From CAVWSM01 sp963757805 (GTDB lineage: Bacteria > Actinomycetota > Actinomycetes > Jiangellales > Jiangellaceae): a stretch of DNA of 64,000 bases. Positions 24,031-37,606 of this stretch are shown here, piece by piece (within the stretch, counting starts at the first letter, position 1; each line of letters opens with the position of its first letter). The notes under the pieces were generated by a model. It did no database searches and had not been told where the DNA came from. It saw only the letters and a list, made by a program, of their open reading frames with translations. The stretch spans positions 248,001 through 312,000 of the forward strand of contig CAVWSM010000025.1 of the NCBI GenBank assembly GCA_963757805.1. Reading direction: 5' to 3'. The position numbers were made by a program, and so were the translations under genes.

Positions 24031-25416
24031 TCACGGCCGCAGGTCGAAGACCCTCCCAGGGTTGAGGATGTGCTGCGGGTCGAGCGCGTCCTTGATGCTG
24101 CGGTGGACGCCGAGCGAGACCGGGCCGAGCTCGCGGGCCAACCAGTCCTTCTTGAGCACGCCGACGCCGTGCTCGCCCGTGATCGTGCCGCCGAGTTCGA
24201 GCCCGACGCCCATGACGCGGCCGAAGGCGTCCTGGGCACGCTGGACCTGGTCGGCATTGTTGGGGTCGAACACCACCGTCGGGTGCATGTTGCCGTCGCC
24301 GGCATGGCCGACCACGCCGATCGTGAGATCCACGTCTGCGGCGATCTTCTCGACGCCCTCGAAGAGCTCGGCGAGCCGGGTGCGCGGCACGCAAACGTCG
24401 TCGATGAGCGTGGCACCCATCGGCTCGAAGGCCAGCAGGACGCTGCGCCGCGCGGCGAGCAGCAGCTCGCCCTCGGCGGCGTCGTCGGCCACGACCACAT
24501 CGCTCGCGCCGGCGGCGCGGAAGCACTCGGCGATCGACGCGATCTCGGCCCGTGCGGGTTCGCCACCGAGGTCGCTCTGCGCGATAAGCATGGCTGCCGC
24601 GTCTTCCGGCATGCCGAAGTCGCGCCACGCATTGACCGCTCGAAGGCATGCGCGGTCCATGACCTCGAGCAGGCTTGGCACGGCTCCGCCGGCGATGATC
24701 GCAGTGACCGCCTCCGCGGCCGCGGCGGCGGTGGGGAACATCGCGGCAACCGTGCGGGGCTGTTGCGCCGTTGGCCGCAGGGCGAGCGTGGCTTCCGTGA
24801 TGACGCCGAGTGTTCCCTCGCTGCCCACGAAGAGCTTGGTGAGGTCGTACCCTGCAACGCCCTTGACCGTGCGTCGCCCCGTGCGCAGCACCTCACCGGA
24901 CGCGAGGACCACCTCGAGCCCGAGCACGTAGTCCGTCGTCACGCCGTACTTCACGCAGCACAGCCCACCGGAGTTGGTCGAGAGGTTGCCGCCGATAGAG
25001 CAGAACTCCCAGGACGATGGGTCGGGCGGATAGAACAGCCCGTGTTCGGCGACGGCTCGAGACAGGACGGCGTTGAACACTCCCGGCTGCACGACGACGA
25101 TGCGGTTGGCTGGGTCGATCTCGAGGACCGCGTCCATCTTCTCAAGAGAGAGCACGATGCAGCCGTCGAGTGCGTTGGCCGCGCCCGACAGCCCGCTGCG
25201 AGCACCCTGTGGCACCACCGGCAAGTCGTACGCGGAAGCCGTCCGCAGCACGTGCTGGACATGCTCGGTGGTCCGAGCGCGCACGACCGCAGCCGGCTGC
25301 CCAGCTGGGCAGAACAGCGCTCTGTCATGCCGATACGGCTCCATCACGTCGGGGTCGGTGATGACGACCTCATCCGGGAGCCCGGCGCGCAGCGCGGCGA
25401 TCAAGTCCGTCGTCAC
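24031..25416 (-). CDS. FAD-linked oxidase, GlcD/D-lactate dehydrogenase type
   Basis: 461-residue flavoprotein of the FAD-binding_4/FAD-oxidase_C family that oxidises 2-hydroxyacids such as glycolate or D-lactate. PCMH-type FAD-binding motifs are present: VVPQGARSGLSGAANAL, GNLSTNSGGLCCVKYG and GSEGTLGVITEATLAL. The C-terminal substrate domain shows HAGDGNMHP and GTITGEHGVGVLKKDWL. GTG 25416 after GAGGG is the chosen start. Substrate cannot be decided. No GlcE/GlcF partners are adjacent, so it is probably a single-subunit enzyme. Confidence 0.92.
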   Translation of the reverse strand: MTTDLIAALRAGLPDEVVITDPDVMEPYRHDRALFCPAGQPAAVVRARTTEHVQHVLRTASAYDLPVVPQGARSGLSGAANALDGCIVLSLEKMDAVLEIDPANRIVVVQPGVFNAVLSRAVAEHGLFYPPDPSSWEFCSIGGNLSTNSGGLCCVKYGVTTDYVLGLEVVLASGEVLRTGRRTVKGVAGYDLTKLFVGSEGTLGVITEATLALRPTAQQPRTVAAMFPTAAAAAEAVTAIIAGGAVPSLLEVMDRACLRAVNAWRDFGMPEDAAAMLIAQSDLGGEPARAEIASIAECFRAAGASDVVVADDAAEGELLLAARRSVLLAFEPMGATLIDDVCVPRTRLAELFEGVEKIAADVDLTIGVVGHAGDGNMHPTVVFDPNNADQVQRAQDAFGRVMGVGLELGGTITGEHGVGVLKKDWLARELGPVSLGVHRSIKDALDPQHILNPGRVFDLRP

Positions 25417-25476
25417 GCCCTCACGGTATTCCTTGCGGCCTCGCCGCAGCCCAACGCACCTGACAGGCTCGTCGGC

Positions 25477-25977
25477 GTGGTCCGCTTGCACGTCGTCACG
25501 TGGCCGCCGCCAAGGGTGCGCTCGGTGCTTGCCGCACTGGAGCGCCCGCCGACGCCCGGCGTCTTGTGGGCGACACCGGAGCAGTGGATGGTCAAGCTGC
25601 GACCGCTGGGGCACGTGCCGGAAGAGCTCTGGGCCGACCTCGAGGACTCGCTTGTCGCGGCGCTCGACGGCATTCCACCCGTTCCGTGCTCACTTGGACC
25701 AACGACGCGGCTGTGGGGTGACGTGTTGGTCACTCCGGTGACTGGTCTGGATGATCTGGCCGCCGAGGTGTTCGAAGCAACCGAGCCTCTCGTACCGGTC
25801 ACACACCCGCAGCCCTTCCAGGCCAACGTCGTGCTTGCCCGTGGCCGCGTGCCGCGTGAGCTCGCCGGCGCGCGGCTGGCTGCGGCGTGGACGGCGACAT
25901 CGGTCGCCCTGGTCGCCGACCGATCGTCGCCTCGCCAGCCGCGGTTCGAGGAGGTTGCGACGGTCCCGCTGTCGTGA
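25477..25977 (+). CDS. 2'-5' RNA ligase/2H phosphoesterase-like protein, motifs degenerate
   Basis: 166-residue protein with the layout of the 2H phosphoesterase/2'-5' RNA ligase family: an N-terminal LHVVTWPP strand, a helix, WMVKLRPLG where the first HxT motif is expected, and HPQPFQANVVLARGR where the second is expected. In both places the catalytic His-x-Thr is replaced (MVK and NVV), so the usual chemistry is doubtful. GTG 25477 is the first plausible start after the divergent dehydrogenase. Fold assignment is by pattern and tentative. Confidence 0.6.
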   Translation: MVRLHVVTWPPPRVRSVLAALERPPTPGVLWATPEQWMVKLRPLGHVPEELWADLEDSLVAALDGIPPVPCSLGPTTRLWGDVLVTPVTGLDDLAAEVFEATEPLVPVTHPQPFQANVVLARGRVPRELAGARLAAAWTATSVALVADRSSPRQPRFEEVATVPLS

Positions 25978-26046
25978 CTCCCGGTCTGAACCCAGGGGCG
26001 AAATGATCACATCGTCGCCATGATCAACACTTGCGGCGGAACAGAC

Positions 26047-27264
26047 TCAGAGGTTGCCGCGGCGCTCCTGCTCGCGCTCGATCGCCTCGAACAGCGCCCT
26101 GAAGTTGCCCTTGCCGAAGCCGAGCGAGCCGTGCCGCTCGATGACCTCGAAGAACACCGTGGGGCGGTCGCCGAGTGGCTTGGTGAAGATTTGAAGCAGG
26201 TAGCCGTCCTCGTCACGGTCGACCAGGATCTTGCGCTTCTGCAGCTCCTCGATCGGCACGCGCACCTCGCCGATGCGCTCGCGCAGCTCGGGGTCCTCGT
26301 AGTAGGAGTCCGGCGTGTCGAGGAACTCGACACCCTCGGCGCGCAGGCAGTCGACGGTCTGCAAGATGTCGTTGGTCGCGAGCGCGAGGTGTTGCGCGCC
26401 AGGGCCCTTGTAAAACTCGAGGTATTCGTCGATCTGCGACTTCTTCTTGGCGATCGCCGGCTCGTTGAGCGGGAACTTCACGCGGTGGTTGCCGTTGGCC
26501 ACGACCTTGGACATGAGCGCCGAGTAGTCGGTGGCGATGTCGTCACCGATGAACTCCGCCATGTTCACGAAGCCCATCACCCGGTTGTAGAACGCCACCC
26601 ACTCGTCCATCTGGCCGAGCTCGACGTTGCCGACGATGTGGTCGAGGGCCTGGAACAGCCGCTTCGGAGCGCCTTCGCGCTTGACGAACGACGACTGCCG
26701 GGCGGTGTAGCCCGGAAGGTACGGCCCGTCGTACTTGCTGCGGTCGACCAGCGTGTGCCGCGTCTCGCCGTAGGTGGCGATCGCAGCGATGCGGACGGTC
26801 CCGTGCTCGTCGCTGATGTCCTCCGGCTCGCGTACGACCCGCGCGCCTGCCTGCTTGGCCTGTGCAATGCACCTGTCGACGTCGGGCACCTCGAGCGCAA
26901 TATCGACGACGCCGTCGCCGTGCTTCGCGTGGTGCGCGATCAGCGGGCTGTCGGGGTCGACGGCGCCGTTGACAACGAAACGGATGGCTCCAGACTTGAG
27001 GACGTACGACTTGTGGTCGCGGTTCCCGGTTTCCGGGCCCGAGTAGGCCACCAGCTCCATGCCCCAGGCCGACCGGTAGTAGTGCGCGGTCTGAGTTGCG
27101 TTGCCGACGACGAAGACGATCGCGTCCCAGCCGGTGACCGGGAACTTGTCCTTCGAGGCGTCGTACTCGACGAGCCCCACCAGCTGCTTGAGCTGGTCTA
27201 TGTCGAGATTGGCGTCGCGCTCCTCGGGGGTCAGCTCGGTGGGCGCGGGAGTCTGCGTGGTCAT
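26047..27264 (-). CDS. hppD: 4-hydroxyphenylpyruvate dioxygenase
   Basis: 405-residue non-haem iron dioxygenase converting 4-hydroxyphenylpyruvate to homogentisate, the substrate of the nearby hmgA product. Two vicinal-oxygen-chelate domains are seen; the iron ligands are His in ALDHIVGNV, His in AQHLALATND and Glu in VFFEVIERHG. The C-terminal GKGNFRALFEAIEREQERRG is the typical gating helix. ATG 27264 is divergent from an Lrp/AsnC regulator 155 bases away, which is the usual arrangement in actinobacteria. Confidence 0.97.
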   Translation of the reverse strand: MTTQTPAPTELTPEERDANLDIDQLKQLVGLVEYDASKDKFPVTGWDAIVFVVGNATQTAHYYRSAWGMELVAYSGPETGNRDHKSYVLKSGAIRFVVNGAVDPDSPLIAHHAKHGDGVVDIALEVPDVDRCIAQAKQAGARVVREPEDISDEHGTVRIAAIATYGETRHTLVDRSKYDGPYLPGYTARQSSFVKREGAPKRLFQALDHIVGNVELGQMDEWVAFYNRVMGFVNMAEFIGDDIATDYSALMSKVVANGNHRVKFPLNEPAIAKKKSQIDEYLEFYKGPGAQHLALATNDILQTVDCLRAEGVEFLDTPDSYYEDPELRERIGEVRVPIEELQKRKILVDRDEDGYLLQIFTKPLGDRPTVFFEVIERHGSLGFGKGNFRALFEAIEREQERRGNL

Positions 27265-27418
27265 GCTCGCCTCCGGGTCGCGAACGTCGGTGACCGGAAT
27301 CTCCCGCAACCTGGGCTGACTGCACAAGTGTCATGACGATGCCTGGTCAATGTGTACGATCTGAGCAGCCAAACTGATCTGACGCTGGGCAATATGCTCA
27401 ATCTTGGAGTACGCGACT

Positions 27419-27931
27419 ATGGCAGAGATCGACGAGCTCGACGCGCGCATCCTGGCCCTGTTCGTCGAGCAACCCCGCATCGGGGTGCTGGAGGCATCGC
27501 GGCGGCTGGGGGTTGCCCGTGGCACGGTGCAGGCGCGGCTCGACAAGCTCGTCGGCCGAGGCGTTATCTCCTCGCTGGCGCCGCACATCGACCCCGAGGC
27601 CCTCGGCTACGGGGTGACCGCGTTCGCCACGCTGGAGATCCGCCAGGGTGCCCGGGAAGCCGTGGCGGCGCACATTGCGCGCATCCCGGAGGTGCTGGAG
27701 GCCTACACCATCACCGGGCAAGCCGACCTCATCTGCCGCATCGTCGCGCGCGACACGGGCGACCTGCAGCGGGTGATCGACGACCTGGTGTCCGACGTCA
27801 ACATCGTGCACACGTCCACGTTCATGGCGCTGTCGACGATCGTGGCGCACCGCGCGCTCCCTCTCGTGCAGGCGGCGGCTCGCCAGGATGTGACCAGGGA
27901 CGCTGGCGCCGCGGTGGCCGGACAGGGTTAA
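27419..27931 (+). CDS. Lrp/AsnC family transcriptional regulator
   Basis: 170-residue regulator with an N-terminal winged HTH (DELDARILALFVEQPRIGVLEASRRLGVARGTVQARLDKLVGRGVI) and a C-terminal RAM/ligand-binding domain (YTITGQADLICRIVARDTGDLQRVIDDL). ATG 27419 follows TTGGAG. Divergence from hppD implies control of tyrosine catabolism in response to an amino acid, most likely tyrosine or phenylalanine; the effector is inferred. Confidence 0.93.
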   Translation: MAEIDELDARILALFVEQPRIGVLEASRRLGVARGTVQARLDKLVGRGVISSLAPHIDPEALGYGVTAFATLEIRQGAREAVAAHIARIPEVLEAYTITGQADLICRIVARDTGDLQRVIDDLVSDVNIVHTSTFMALSTIVAHRALPLVQAAARQDVTRDAGAAVAGQG

Positions 27932-27942
27932 ATTCGTACCCG

Positions 27943-28422
27943 ATGTCTACTGCGTCCCGATCCACACTTGTCATGTCGCTCGTCGCCGCGGCCGTCGTCG
28001 GCTTCGGCGGCGGCGCGGTCATCGCCACCAGCAGCGGCGACGAGAACGACCCTCAATCGGTGTCTACTGACACGCCGACCGGCGGTGAGACACCGGAGCC
28101 GACGGGACCGTCGGAGACGCAGGCGCCTGAGGGCGGCATCACCCTGGAAAGCCCGGTGACCAGCTCGCCTCCGGGGCAGGAGATCCCGCTCTCCGGCACG
28201 GTAACCCCAGCCGCAGGCGGCATCACGCTCACCGTGCAACGCAACAACGGTGATGGCTGGGTGAACTTCGGCACGTCACTTGTGACGACGACGACCGGTG
28301 ATGACGGCGGCTTTCAGACGAGCATCATCACAAGGCAGGGCGGAGCCGCGGAGTTTCGCGTGATCGGTCAGCTGGGCGGCCAGGAGATCGCTTCCAACGC
28401 GATCCCGATCACCATCGGCTGA
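27943..28422 (+). CDS. Secreted or membrane-anchored protein, unknown
   Basis: 159-residue protein with one N-terminal hydrophobic segment (TLVMSLVAAAVVGFGGGAVIA), a Thr/Pro/Glu-rich linker of about 40 residues, and a C-terminal beta-rich domain (GITLTVQRNNGDGWVNFGTSL, AEFRVIGQLGGQEIASNAIPITIG) that resembles an Ig-like fold. The ATG lies 12 bases after the AsnC stop. No Cys for lipid attachment is seen. No function is known to me. Confidence 0.65.
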   Translation: MSTASRSTLVMSLVAAAVVGFGGGAVIATSSGDENDPQSVSTDTPTGGETPEPTGPSETQAPEGGITLESPVTSSPPGQEIPLSGTVTPAAGGITLTVQRNNGDGWVNFGTSLVTTTTGDDGGFQTSIITRQGGAAEFRVIGQLGGQEIASNAIPITIG

Positions 28423-28432
28423 CCCGCGCCGC

Positions 28433-29071
28433 TTAGCCGCGAAGGGAGTCGCTGACGGCACTGGCCGCGGTGATGACCTTGGGTGCCACCTGGGTTACAT
28501 CGAATGCCCCGAGCGCGACCACACCCACCGAGCCCTCGATGCCGTAGACGTCGCGTAGCGGTGCAGCGAGGCCGTGCGCCCCGGTCTGCAGCTCTCCTTG
28601 GGTGACCACGTACTCGCGCACCGGCTCGTCACGGGCCGCCAGAATCGCCTTACCGGCGGCACCGCGGTCGAGAGGGTGCCGGCTGCCGACGCGATAGCTC
28701 ACGTGCAGGTCGGTCCAGGACGGCTCGACGACGGCGACCGCCAGCGCTTCGCCGCCGTCGACGACGGTGAGGTGCGCGGTGGCACCGACGGCTTCGGCGA
28801 GGCCGCGGAGAATCGGTCGAGCCGCGTCCCGGATAACCGGCCGCACTCCCCTGGCCAGCTGCAGGGCGCCAGTGCCGATCTGCACCTGTCCCTCGCCCGT
28901 GCGGCGCACCAGGCGGTGCATCTCGAGCGTGGCGACCAGGCGGTAAACGATGGTGCGGTTGAGACTCAGGCGCTGAGCAAGCTCGGACACGGTCATCGCG
29001 GACCCCGTCTCGGCCAACAGCGTCAGCAGACGCAGGCCTCTGTCGAGGGTCTGCGAGGTCTCAACGGGCAT
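28433..29071 (-). CDS. IclR family transcriptional regulator
   Basis: 212-residue IclR-type regulator. The N-terminal winged HTH reads TLDRGLRLLTLLAETGSAMTVSELAQRLSLNRTIVYRLV and the C-terminal effector domain includes VVEPSWTDLHVSYRVGSRHPLDRGAAGKAILA. ATG 29071 (PVETSQTLDRG) is preferred because a palindrome that looks like an operator lies 9-30 bases upstream; an earlier ATG at 29101 would place it inside the gene. Proximity to hppD, hmgA and fahA makes it a candidate regulator of the homogentisate genes. Confidence 0.88.
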   Translation of the reverse strand: MPVETSQTLDRGLRLLTLLAETGSAMTVSELAQRLSLNRTIVYRLVATLEMHRLVRRTGEGQVQIGTGALQLARGVRPVIRDAARPILRGLAEAVGATAHLTVVDGGEALAVAVVEPSWTDLHVSYRVGSRHPLDRGAAGKAILAARDEPVREYVVTQGELQTGAHGLAAPLRDVYGIEGSVGVVALGAFDVTQVAPKVITAASAVSDSLRG

Positions 29072-29079
29072 GGGCCCAA

Positions 29080-29101
29080 TTGTGCCTACAGATATGCACA
29101 A
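29080..29101. promoter_or_regulatory. Palindrome upstream of IclR gene (putative autoregulatory site)
   Basis: TTGTGC (29080-29085) and GCACAA (29096-29101) form an inverted repeat with ten bases between. It lies directly before the IclR start and abuts the rrn terminator. Autoregulation is common for IclR proteins; that it binds here is inference. Confidence 0.4.
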
Positions 29102-29104
29102 ATG

Positions 29105-29142
29105 TTTGAGGGGGCCGCCCGGTGGTGGGTGGCCCCCTCAAA
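29105..29142 (-). terminator. rrn operon terminator
   Basis: Perfect 12-bp inverted repeat TTTGAGGGGGCC (29105-29116) and GGCCCCCTCAAA (29131-29142), ending in T-rich sequence on the minus strand. It begins 11 bases after the 5S 3' end, the expected place for the rrn terminator. Confidence 0.9.
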
Positions 29143-29153
29143 TGTGGGTGTGT

Positions 29154-29272
29154 GTTCGGCGGCGTCCTACTCTCCCACCACCTGGCGGTGGCAGTACCAT
29201 CGGCGCTGGAGGGCTTAGCTTCCGGGTTCGGGATGGGACCGGGCGTTTCCCCTTCGCTGTGGCCGCCGAAAC
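29154..29272 (-). rRNA. rrf: 5S ribosomal RNA
   Basis: 119-nt minus-strand gene. On that strand it begins GTTTCGGCGGCC and ends GACGCCGCCGAAC, so the two ends pair as helix I. Internal CCCGAACCCGGAAG and GGTGGGAGAGTAGG are typical of actinobacterial 5S RNA. Ends are accurate within a few bases. Confidence 0.95.
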
Positions 29273-29395
29273 GCTGTGAACCTGTCAAGCCGGCCGGACC
29301 CCCGCGGGTTGTTTGGGGGGTCCGGGGGGCGGAGCCCCTTGGCGTGTTGGCTCAGATCTGCATAGTGGACGCGCAGCAATTGTGGTGTGTGTGTG

Positions 29396-34380
<4,985 letters not shown>

Positions 34381-34955
34381 GGCACAACAACCCCACCCCC
34401 AACACCCCCAAACAAGGGCACCACAGGCAGGGACATCAACCAAGACAAACAATCCAAACCCCGGCAACAAACAACTGACCAAAAATCAGCCATCAATCAC
34501 CAAAGGAACCCCACCCCACAAAAAAGTGAGGCACGAGGCACAAACAAATGGCATCAACAAAAAAGACACACTGTTGAGTTCTCAAACATCGAACCCACCC
34601 ACCCCACCAACGGCGCAGGAGGCACTCGACCAAACTTACCGGACCAAGACTGCCGAGGCAAACCCAGACCGGCCCCACCCAGCACCGAACCAAGGCGCAA
34701 TACGCCCAAGCTCGAAACAGGGAAGGATTCCGCAGACCGGCCGCCCACCAGAGCGTCCCGCATCGCGCGGCAGACAGAACAGTACTGACTGTGCCCGCAG
34801 GGACCAAATCTGCAGGTCAGAACGATCTCGATCTTTGCCTCTTGATCACTGCCCGGGCGAAGATGTCAGGTTGTCCAACCGCCAACTAGCGCCGACTCCG
34901 CCAGCCGGCCTGGCGAGCCGCGCGTGAGGCACCTGGTTACGCATCAGCACAACGA
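34381..34955 (-). other. rrn operon upstream region and leader
   Basis: 575 bases without a coding gene between the zinc-ribbon gene terminator and 16S. It carries the actinobacterial boxA-like antitermination sequence at 34566-34587 and A/C-rich sequence near 34440-34560. The rrn promoters should lie between about 34600 and 34900, but I could not pick convincing -35/-10 pairs by eye. Confidence 0.7.
34566..34587 (-). promoter_or_regulatory. rrn antitermination box (boxA-like)
   Basis: The minus strand reads GTTTGAGAACTCAACAGTGT, the conserved leader sequence found upstream of 16S in actinobacterial rrn operons and recognised by the Nus antitermination complex. It lies about 190 bases before 16S. 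Confidence 0.8.
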
Positions 34956-34990
34956 GCATCGCCCGGCCGGTTCAGCCGGCCGGGCGATGC
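34956..34990 (-). terminator. Terminator of zinc-ribbon gene
   Basis: Perfect 15-bp inverted repeat GCATCGCCCGGCCGG (34956-34970) and its complement (34976-34990) around loop TTCAG. It is 28 bases past the zf-TFIIB gene stop and separates that gene from the rrn promoter region. Confidence 0.85.
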
Positions 34991-35018
34991 CCAAATGAAC
35001 TGCGGAGCTTCAGAAGGC

Positions 35019-35345
35019 CTAGTCGAAGAGCTCCTCGAAGAACGACTTGCGCTTCTTGGGCTTGCCGTAACCGCCCTGGTAGCGCTCGTCGTATCCACGT
35101 CCGTACGACTGCTGCGGCTGGTACGACGGCTGCGGCTGGGCGGGTGCCTGCGGCTGGGCGGGTGCCTGCCGCGCCGCCGCGGGGGCGGCATTGCTCTGAT
35201 TCCACTGGCTCTCTGCATCGACCAGCCGTTCGAGCTCACCTCTGTCGAGGAAGATCCCGCGGCACTCCGTGCACTGGTCGACAACTACACCGCTGCGCTC
35301 GTAGTGCCGCATCTCGCCTTGGCACTTCGGGCAGGTGAGTGTCAT
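35019..35345 (-). CDS. zf-TFIIB (zinc ribbon) domain protein
   Basis: 108-residue protein. The N-terminal zinc ribbon shows CPKC and CTEC, followed by GIFLDRGELERLVDAE, the typical zf-TFIIB end. The middle is Ala/Gln/Pro-rich and the C-terminus is basic (KPKKRKSFFEELFD). ATG 35345 follows AAGGAG. Widespread in actinobacteria with no defined role; nucleic-acid binding is likely. Confidence 0.88.
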   Translation of the reverse strand: MTLTCPKCQGEMRHYERSGVVVDQCTECRGIFLDRGELERLVDAESQWNQSNAAPAAARQAPAQPQAPAQPQPSYQPQQSYGRGYDERYQGGYGKPKKRKSFFEELFD

Positions 35346-35415
35346 GGGTGCTCCTTCGCGTCGTGGACAGTCTCAGTAATGACAACGGAGGCGACTCTCG
35401 GCGGGTTCCGGACAC

Positions 35416-37179
35416 CTATACGTCGCGCTCCAGCGCCCAGCCACGGATCGTGTCGATGCGTCGCCGCAGATCCGCGGCCGACGCTTGCGCCGTCGGTGGG
35501 CCACCGCAGTCGCGGATCAGCTCGGCATGGATGGTGCCGTGTGGCCGCCCCGTTCGGTGGTGCCAAGCGGCCACCAGGCCATTGAGCTCCCGACGCAGCA
35601 CCGCGAGCTGCTCGTACGTGTCGCGCGGCGACGACTCGTCAGCTGGATGTGCACCGCGTCCACGACCCGCTAGCTGGTCGGCCTGCCGGCGCTGCAACAG
35701 CGCCGTGACTTGCTCGGGCTCGAGCAGCCCCGGTATGCCAAGGAACTCGGCCTCCTCGGCGCTGCCCACCGCCGCGCCAGCGCCGAACTCACCGCCGTCA
35801 TAGAGCACCCGGTCGAACTCCGCGGCACTGCCCAACGCCTCGAAGGCGGCCTGACCGAGCTCGTCCGACACCTGCTCCCCCGCCTGCGCCTGCGCGACGA
35901 GTGCATCCTCCTCGGCATAGAGATCGTCGCCGTGCGACGCCTTGGCGAGTACGTGGTCGCGCTCCGCCTCCAGCTGCGCCGCGTGACTCAACAGCACCGG
36001 CACGCTCGGCAGGAACACCGATGCCGTTTCGCCGCGTCGGCGCACACGCACGAACCGCCCGATCGCCTGCGCGAAGTAGAGCGGCGTCGAGGCCGACGTG
36101 GCGTACACGCCAACCGACAGTCGCGGCACGTCGACGCCTTCACTGACCATGCGTACGGCAACCATCCAACGGCTGTCCGACCCGGCGAACTCGTGGATGC
36201 GCTTGGACGCCCGCGGGTCGTCGGACAACACGACGGTGGCGGGCTCACCGCTGACCGAGCGCAGCAGCCGCGCATAGGCACGCGCGTGCTCTTGGTCGGT
36301 CGCGATGACGAGCCCACCGGCATCGGGCACGTGCCGACGCACCTCGGTCAGGCGGGTGTCGGCCGCCCTCAGCACCGACGGGATCCACTCGCCCTGCGGG
36401 TCCAGCGCCGTGCGCCAGGCCTGCGCGGTCAGGTCTTTGGTCAGCGGCTCCCCCAGCCGTGCCGCCACCTCGTCGCCGGCCCGGGTACGCCACTGCATCT
36501 CACCGCCGTAGGCGAGGAAGATCACGGGCCGCACGACGCCGTCGCGCAGCGCGTCCGCATACCCGTACATGTGGTCGGCGGCGCTACGGCCGACGCCGTC
36601 GTGCCCGGGCGAGTACGTGACGAACGGGATGGGATTGGTGTCCGAGCGGAACGGTGTCCCGGTCAGCCCGAGGCGCCGCGCCGCCGGGTCGAACGCCTCC
36701 TGGACCGCCTCACCCCACGACAGCGAGTCGCCGGCGTGGTGGATCTCGTCGAGGATCACTAGGGTGCGGCGGTTCTCGCACCGGGCGCGGTGCAGCATCG
36801 GGTGCGCGGCGACGCCGGCGTACGTCACCGCCACGCCCGTGTAGTCCTTGCTCGTACGACCGCGCCGGCCGCTGAACAGCGGGTCGAGCGCGATGCCGAC
36901 CCGCTCGGCGGCCTGTGCCCATTGCCGTTTGAGGTGCTCGGTCGGCGCGACGACGGTCAGCTGGGCGATCTGCCGCCGGGCGAGCAACTCGCTTGCCACG
37001 CGCAAGGCGAACGTCGTCTTTCCGGCCCCCGGCGTCGCCACCGCCAGGTAGTCGCGCGGGTCACGGGCGAGGTAGTCGTCGACCGCGGCCCGTTGCCAGG
37101 CGCGCAGCTTGTCTGCGGTGCCCCACGGTGCCCGGTTCGGGTAGGCGGGCGACAAGTGCCCGGCAGCAGAGGTGCTCAC
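35416..37179 (-). CDS. SF2 DEAD/DEAH-like helicase
   Basis: 587-residue helicase of superfamily 2. Motif I ATPGAGKTT, motif II DEIHH and motif III LGLTGTPFRSD are present in the N-terminal RecA domain. The C-terminal domain shows VRMVSEGVDVPRLSVGVYAT and QAIGRFVRVRRRG (motif VI). A helical C-terminal extension of about 180 residues follows. GTG 37179 after AAGGGA is the start. Actinobacterial members of this group are usually annotated only as DEAD/DEAH helicases. It is divergent from DUF3039. Confidence 0.92.
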   Translation of the reverse strand: MSTSAAGHLSPAYPNRAPWGTADKLRAWQRAAVDDYLARDPRDYLAVATPGAGKTTFALRVASELLARRQIAQLTVVAPTEHLKRQWAQAAERVGIALDPLFSGRRGRTSKDYTGVAVTYAGVAAHPMLHRARCENRRTLVILDEIHHAGDSLSWGEAVQEAFDPAARRLGLTGTPFRSDTNPIPFVTYSPGHDGVGRSAADHMYGYADALRDGVVRPVIFLAYGGEMQWRTRAGDEVAARLGEPLTKDLTAQAWRTALDPQGEWIPSVLRAADTRLTEVRRHVPDAGGLVIATDQEHARAYARLLRSVSGEPATVVLSDDPRASKRIHEFAGSDSRWMVAVRMVSEGVDVPRLSVGVYATSASTPLYFAQAIGRFVRVRRRGETASVFLPSVPVLLSHAAQLEAERDHVLAKASHGDDLYAEEDALVAQAQAGEQVSDELGQAAFEALGSAAEFDRVLYDGGEFGAGAAVGSAEEAEFLGIPGLLEPEQVTALLQRRQADQLAGRGRGAHPADESSPRDTYEQLAVLRRELNGLVAAWHHRTGRPHGTIHAELIRDCGGPPTAQASAADLRRRIDTIRGWALERDV

Positions 37180-37303
37180 GGTTCCCTTCTTGGCCCACGG
37201 CAGCAACGACCCGGCTGCAGGGCGCCATCGCCGCGCCACCCAGCCGGGCCGTTGGCAGCCTAGCGGGCCCGCCTCACTTGGGGCTGGCATCTATCCTGGG
37301 TAC

Positions 37304-37579
37304 GTGAGCACCCAGCTGAGCCCAGGCGCCGAGACGATCGAAGATCGCCGGACCCTCCCTTCCACCGGTGATGGCGACCATGAGCGCTTCTCGCACTTCG
37401 TGCCGAAGGACAAGCTCATGGAGGCGATGGTCAACGGCACGCCCGTCGTCGCCCTGTGCGGCAAGGTGTGGGTGCCCAGTCGCGACCCGCAGCGGTTCCC
37501 GGTGTGCCCGCAGTGCAAGGAACTGTTCGACAAGTTCCCGCAAGGTGGCGGCGACGACGACAAGGGCGGGGACGACTGA
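37304..37579 (+). CDS. DUF3039 family protein
   Basis: 91-residue protein of the actinobacterial DUF3039 family. The core is FSHFVPKDKLMEAMVNGTPVVALCGKVW followed by PVCPQCKELF, with three cysteines that could bind zinc, and an acidic tail GGGDDDKGGDD. GTG 37304 is the start. It is divergent from the SF2 helicase, a pairing conserved across the phylum. Function unknown. Confidence 0.88.
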   Translation: MSTQLSPGAETIEDRRTLPSTGDGDHERFSHFVPKDKLMEAMVNGTPVVALCGKVWVPSRDPQRFPVCPQCKELFDKFPQGGGDDDKGGDD

Positions 37580-37606
37580 GGCGACAGCTTCTGTCGACAC
37601 TCGCGG

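Noticed and set aside
23716..25977. Very long plus-strand frame across the GlcD-type gene
   Set aside because: Antisense shadow of a well-conserved gene; only its last part (25477-25977) is a credible gene.
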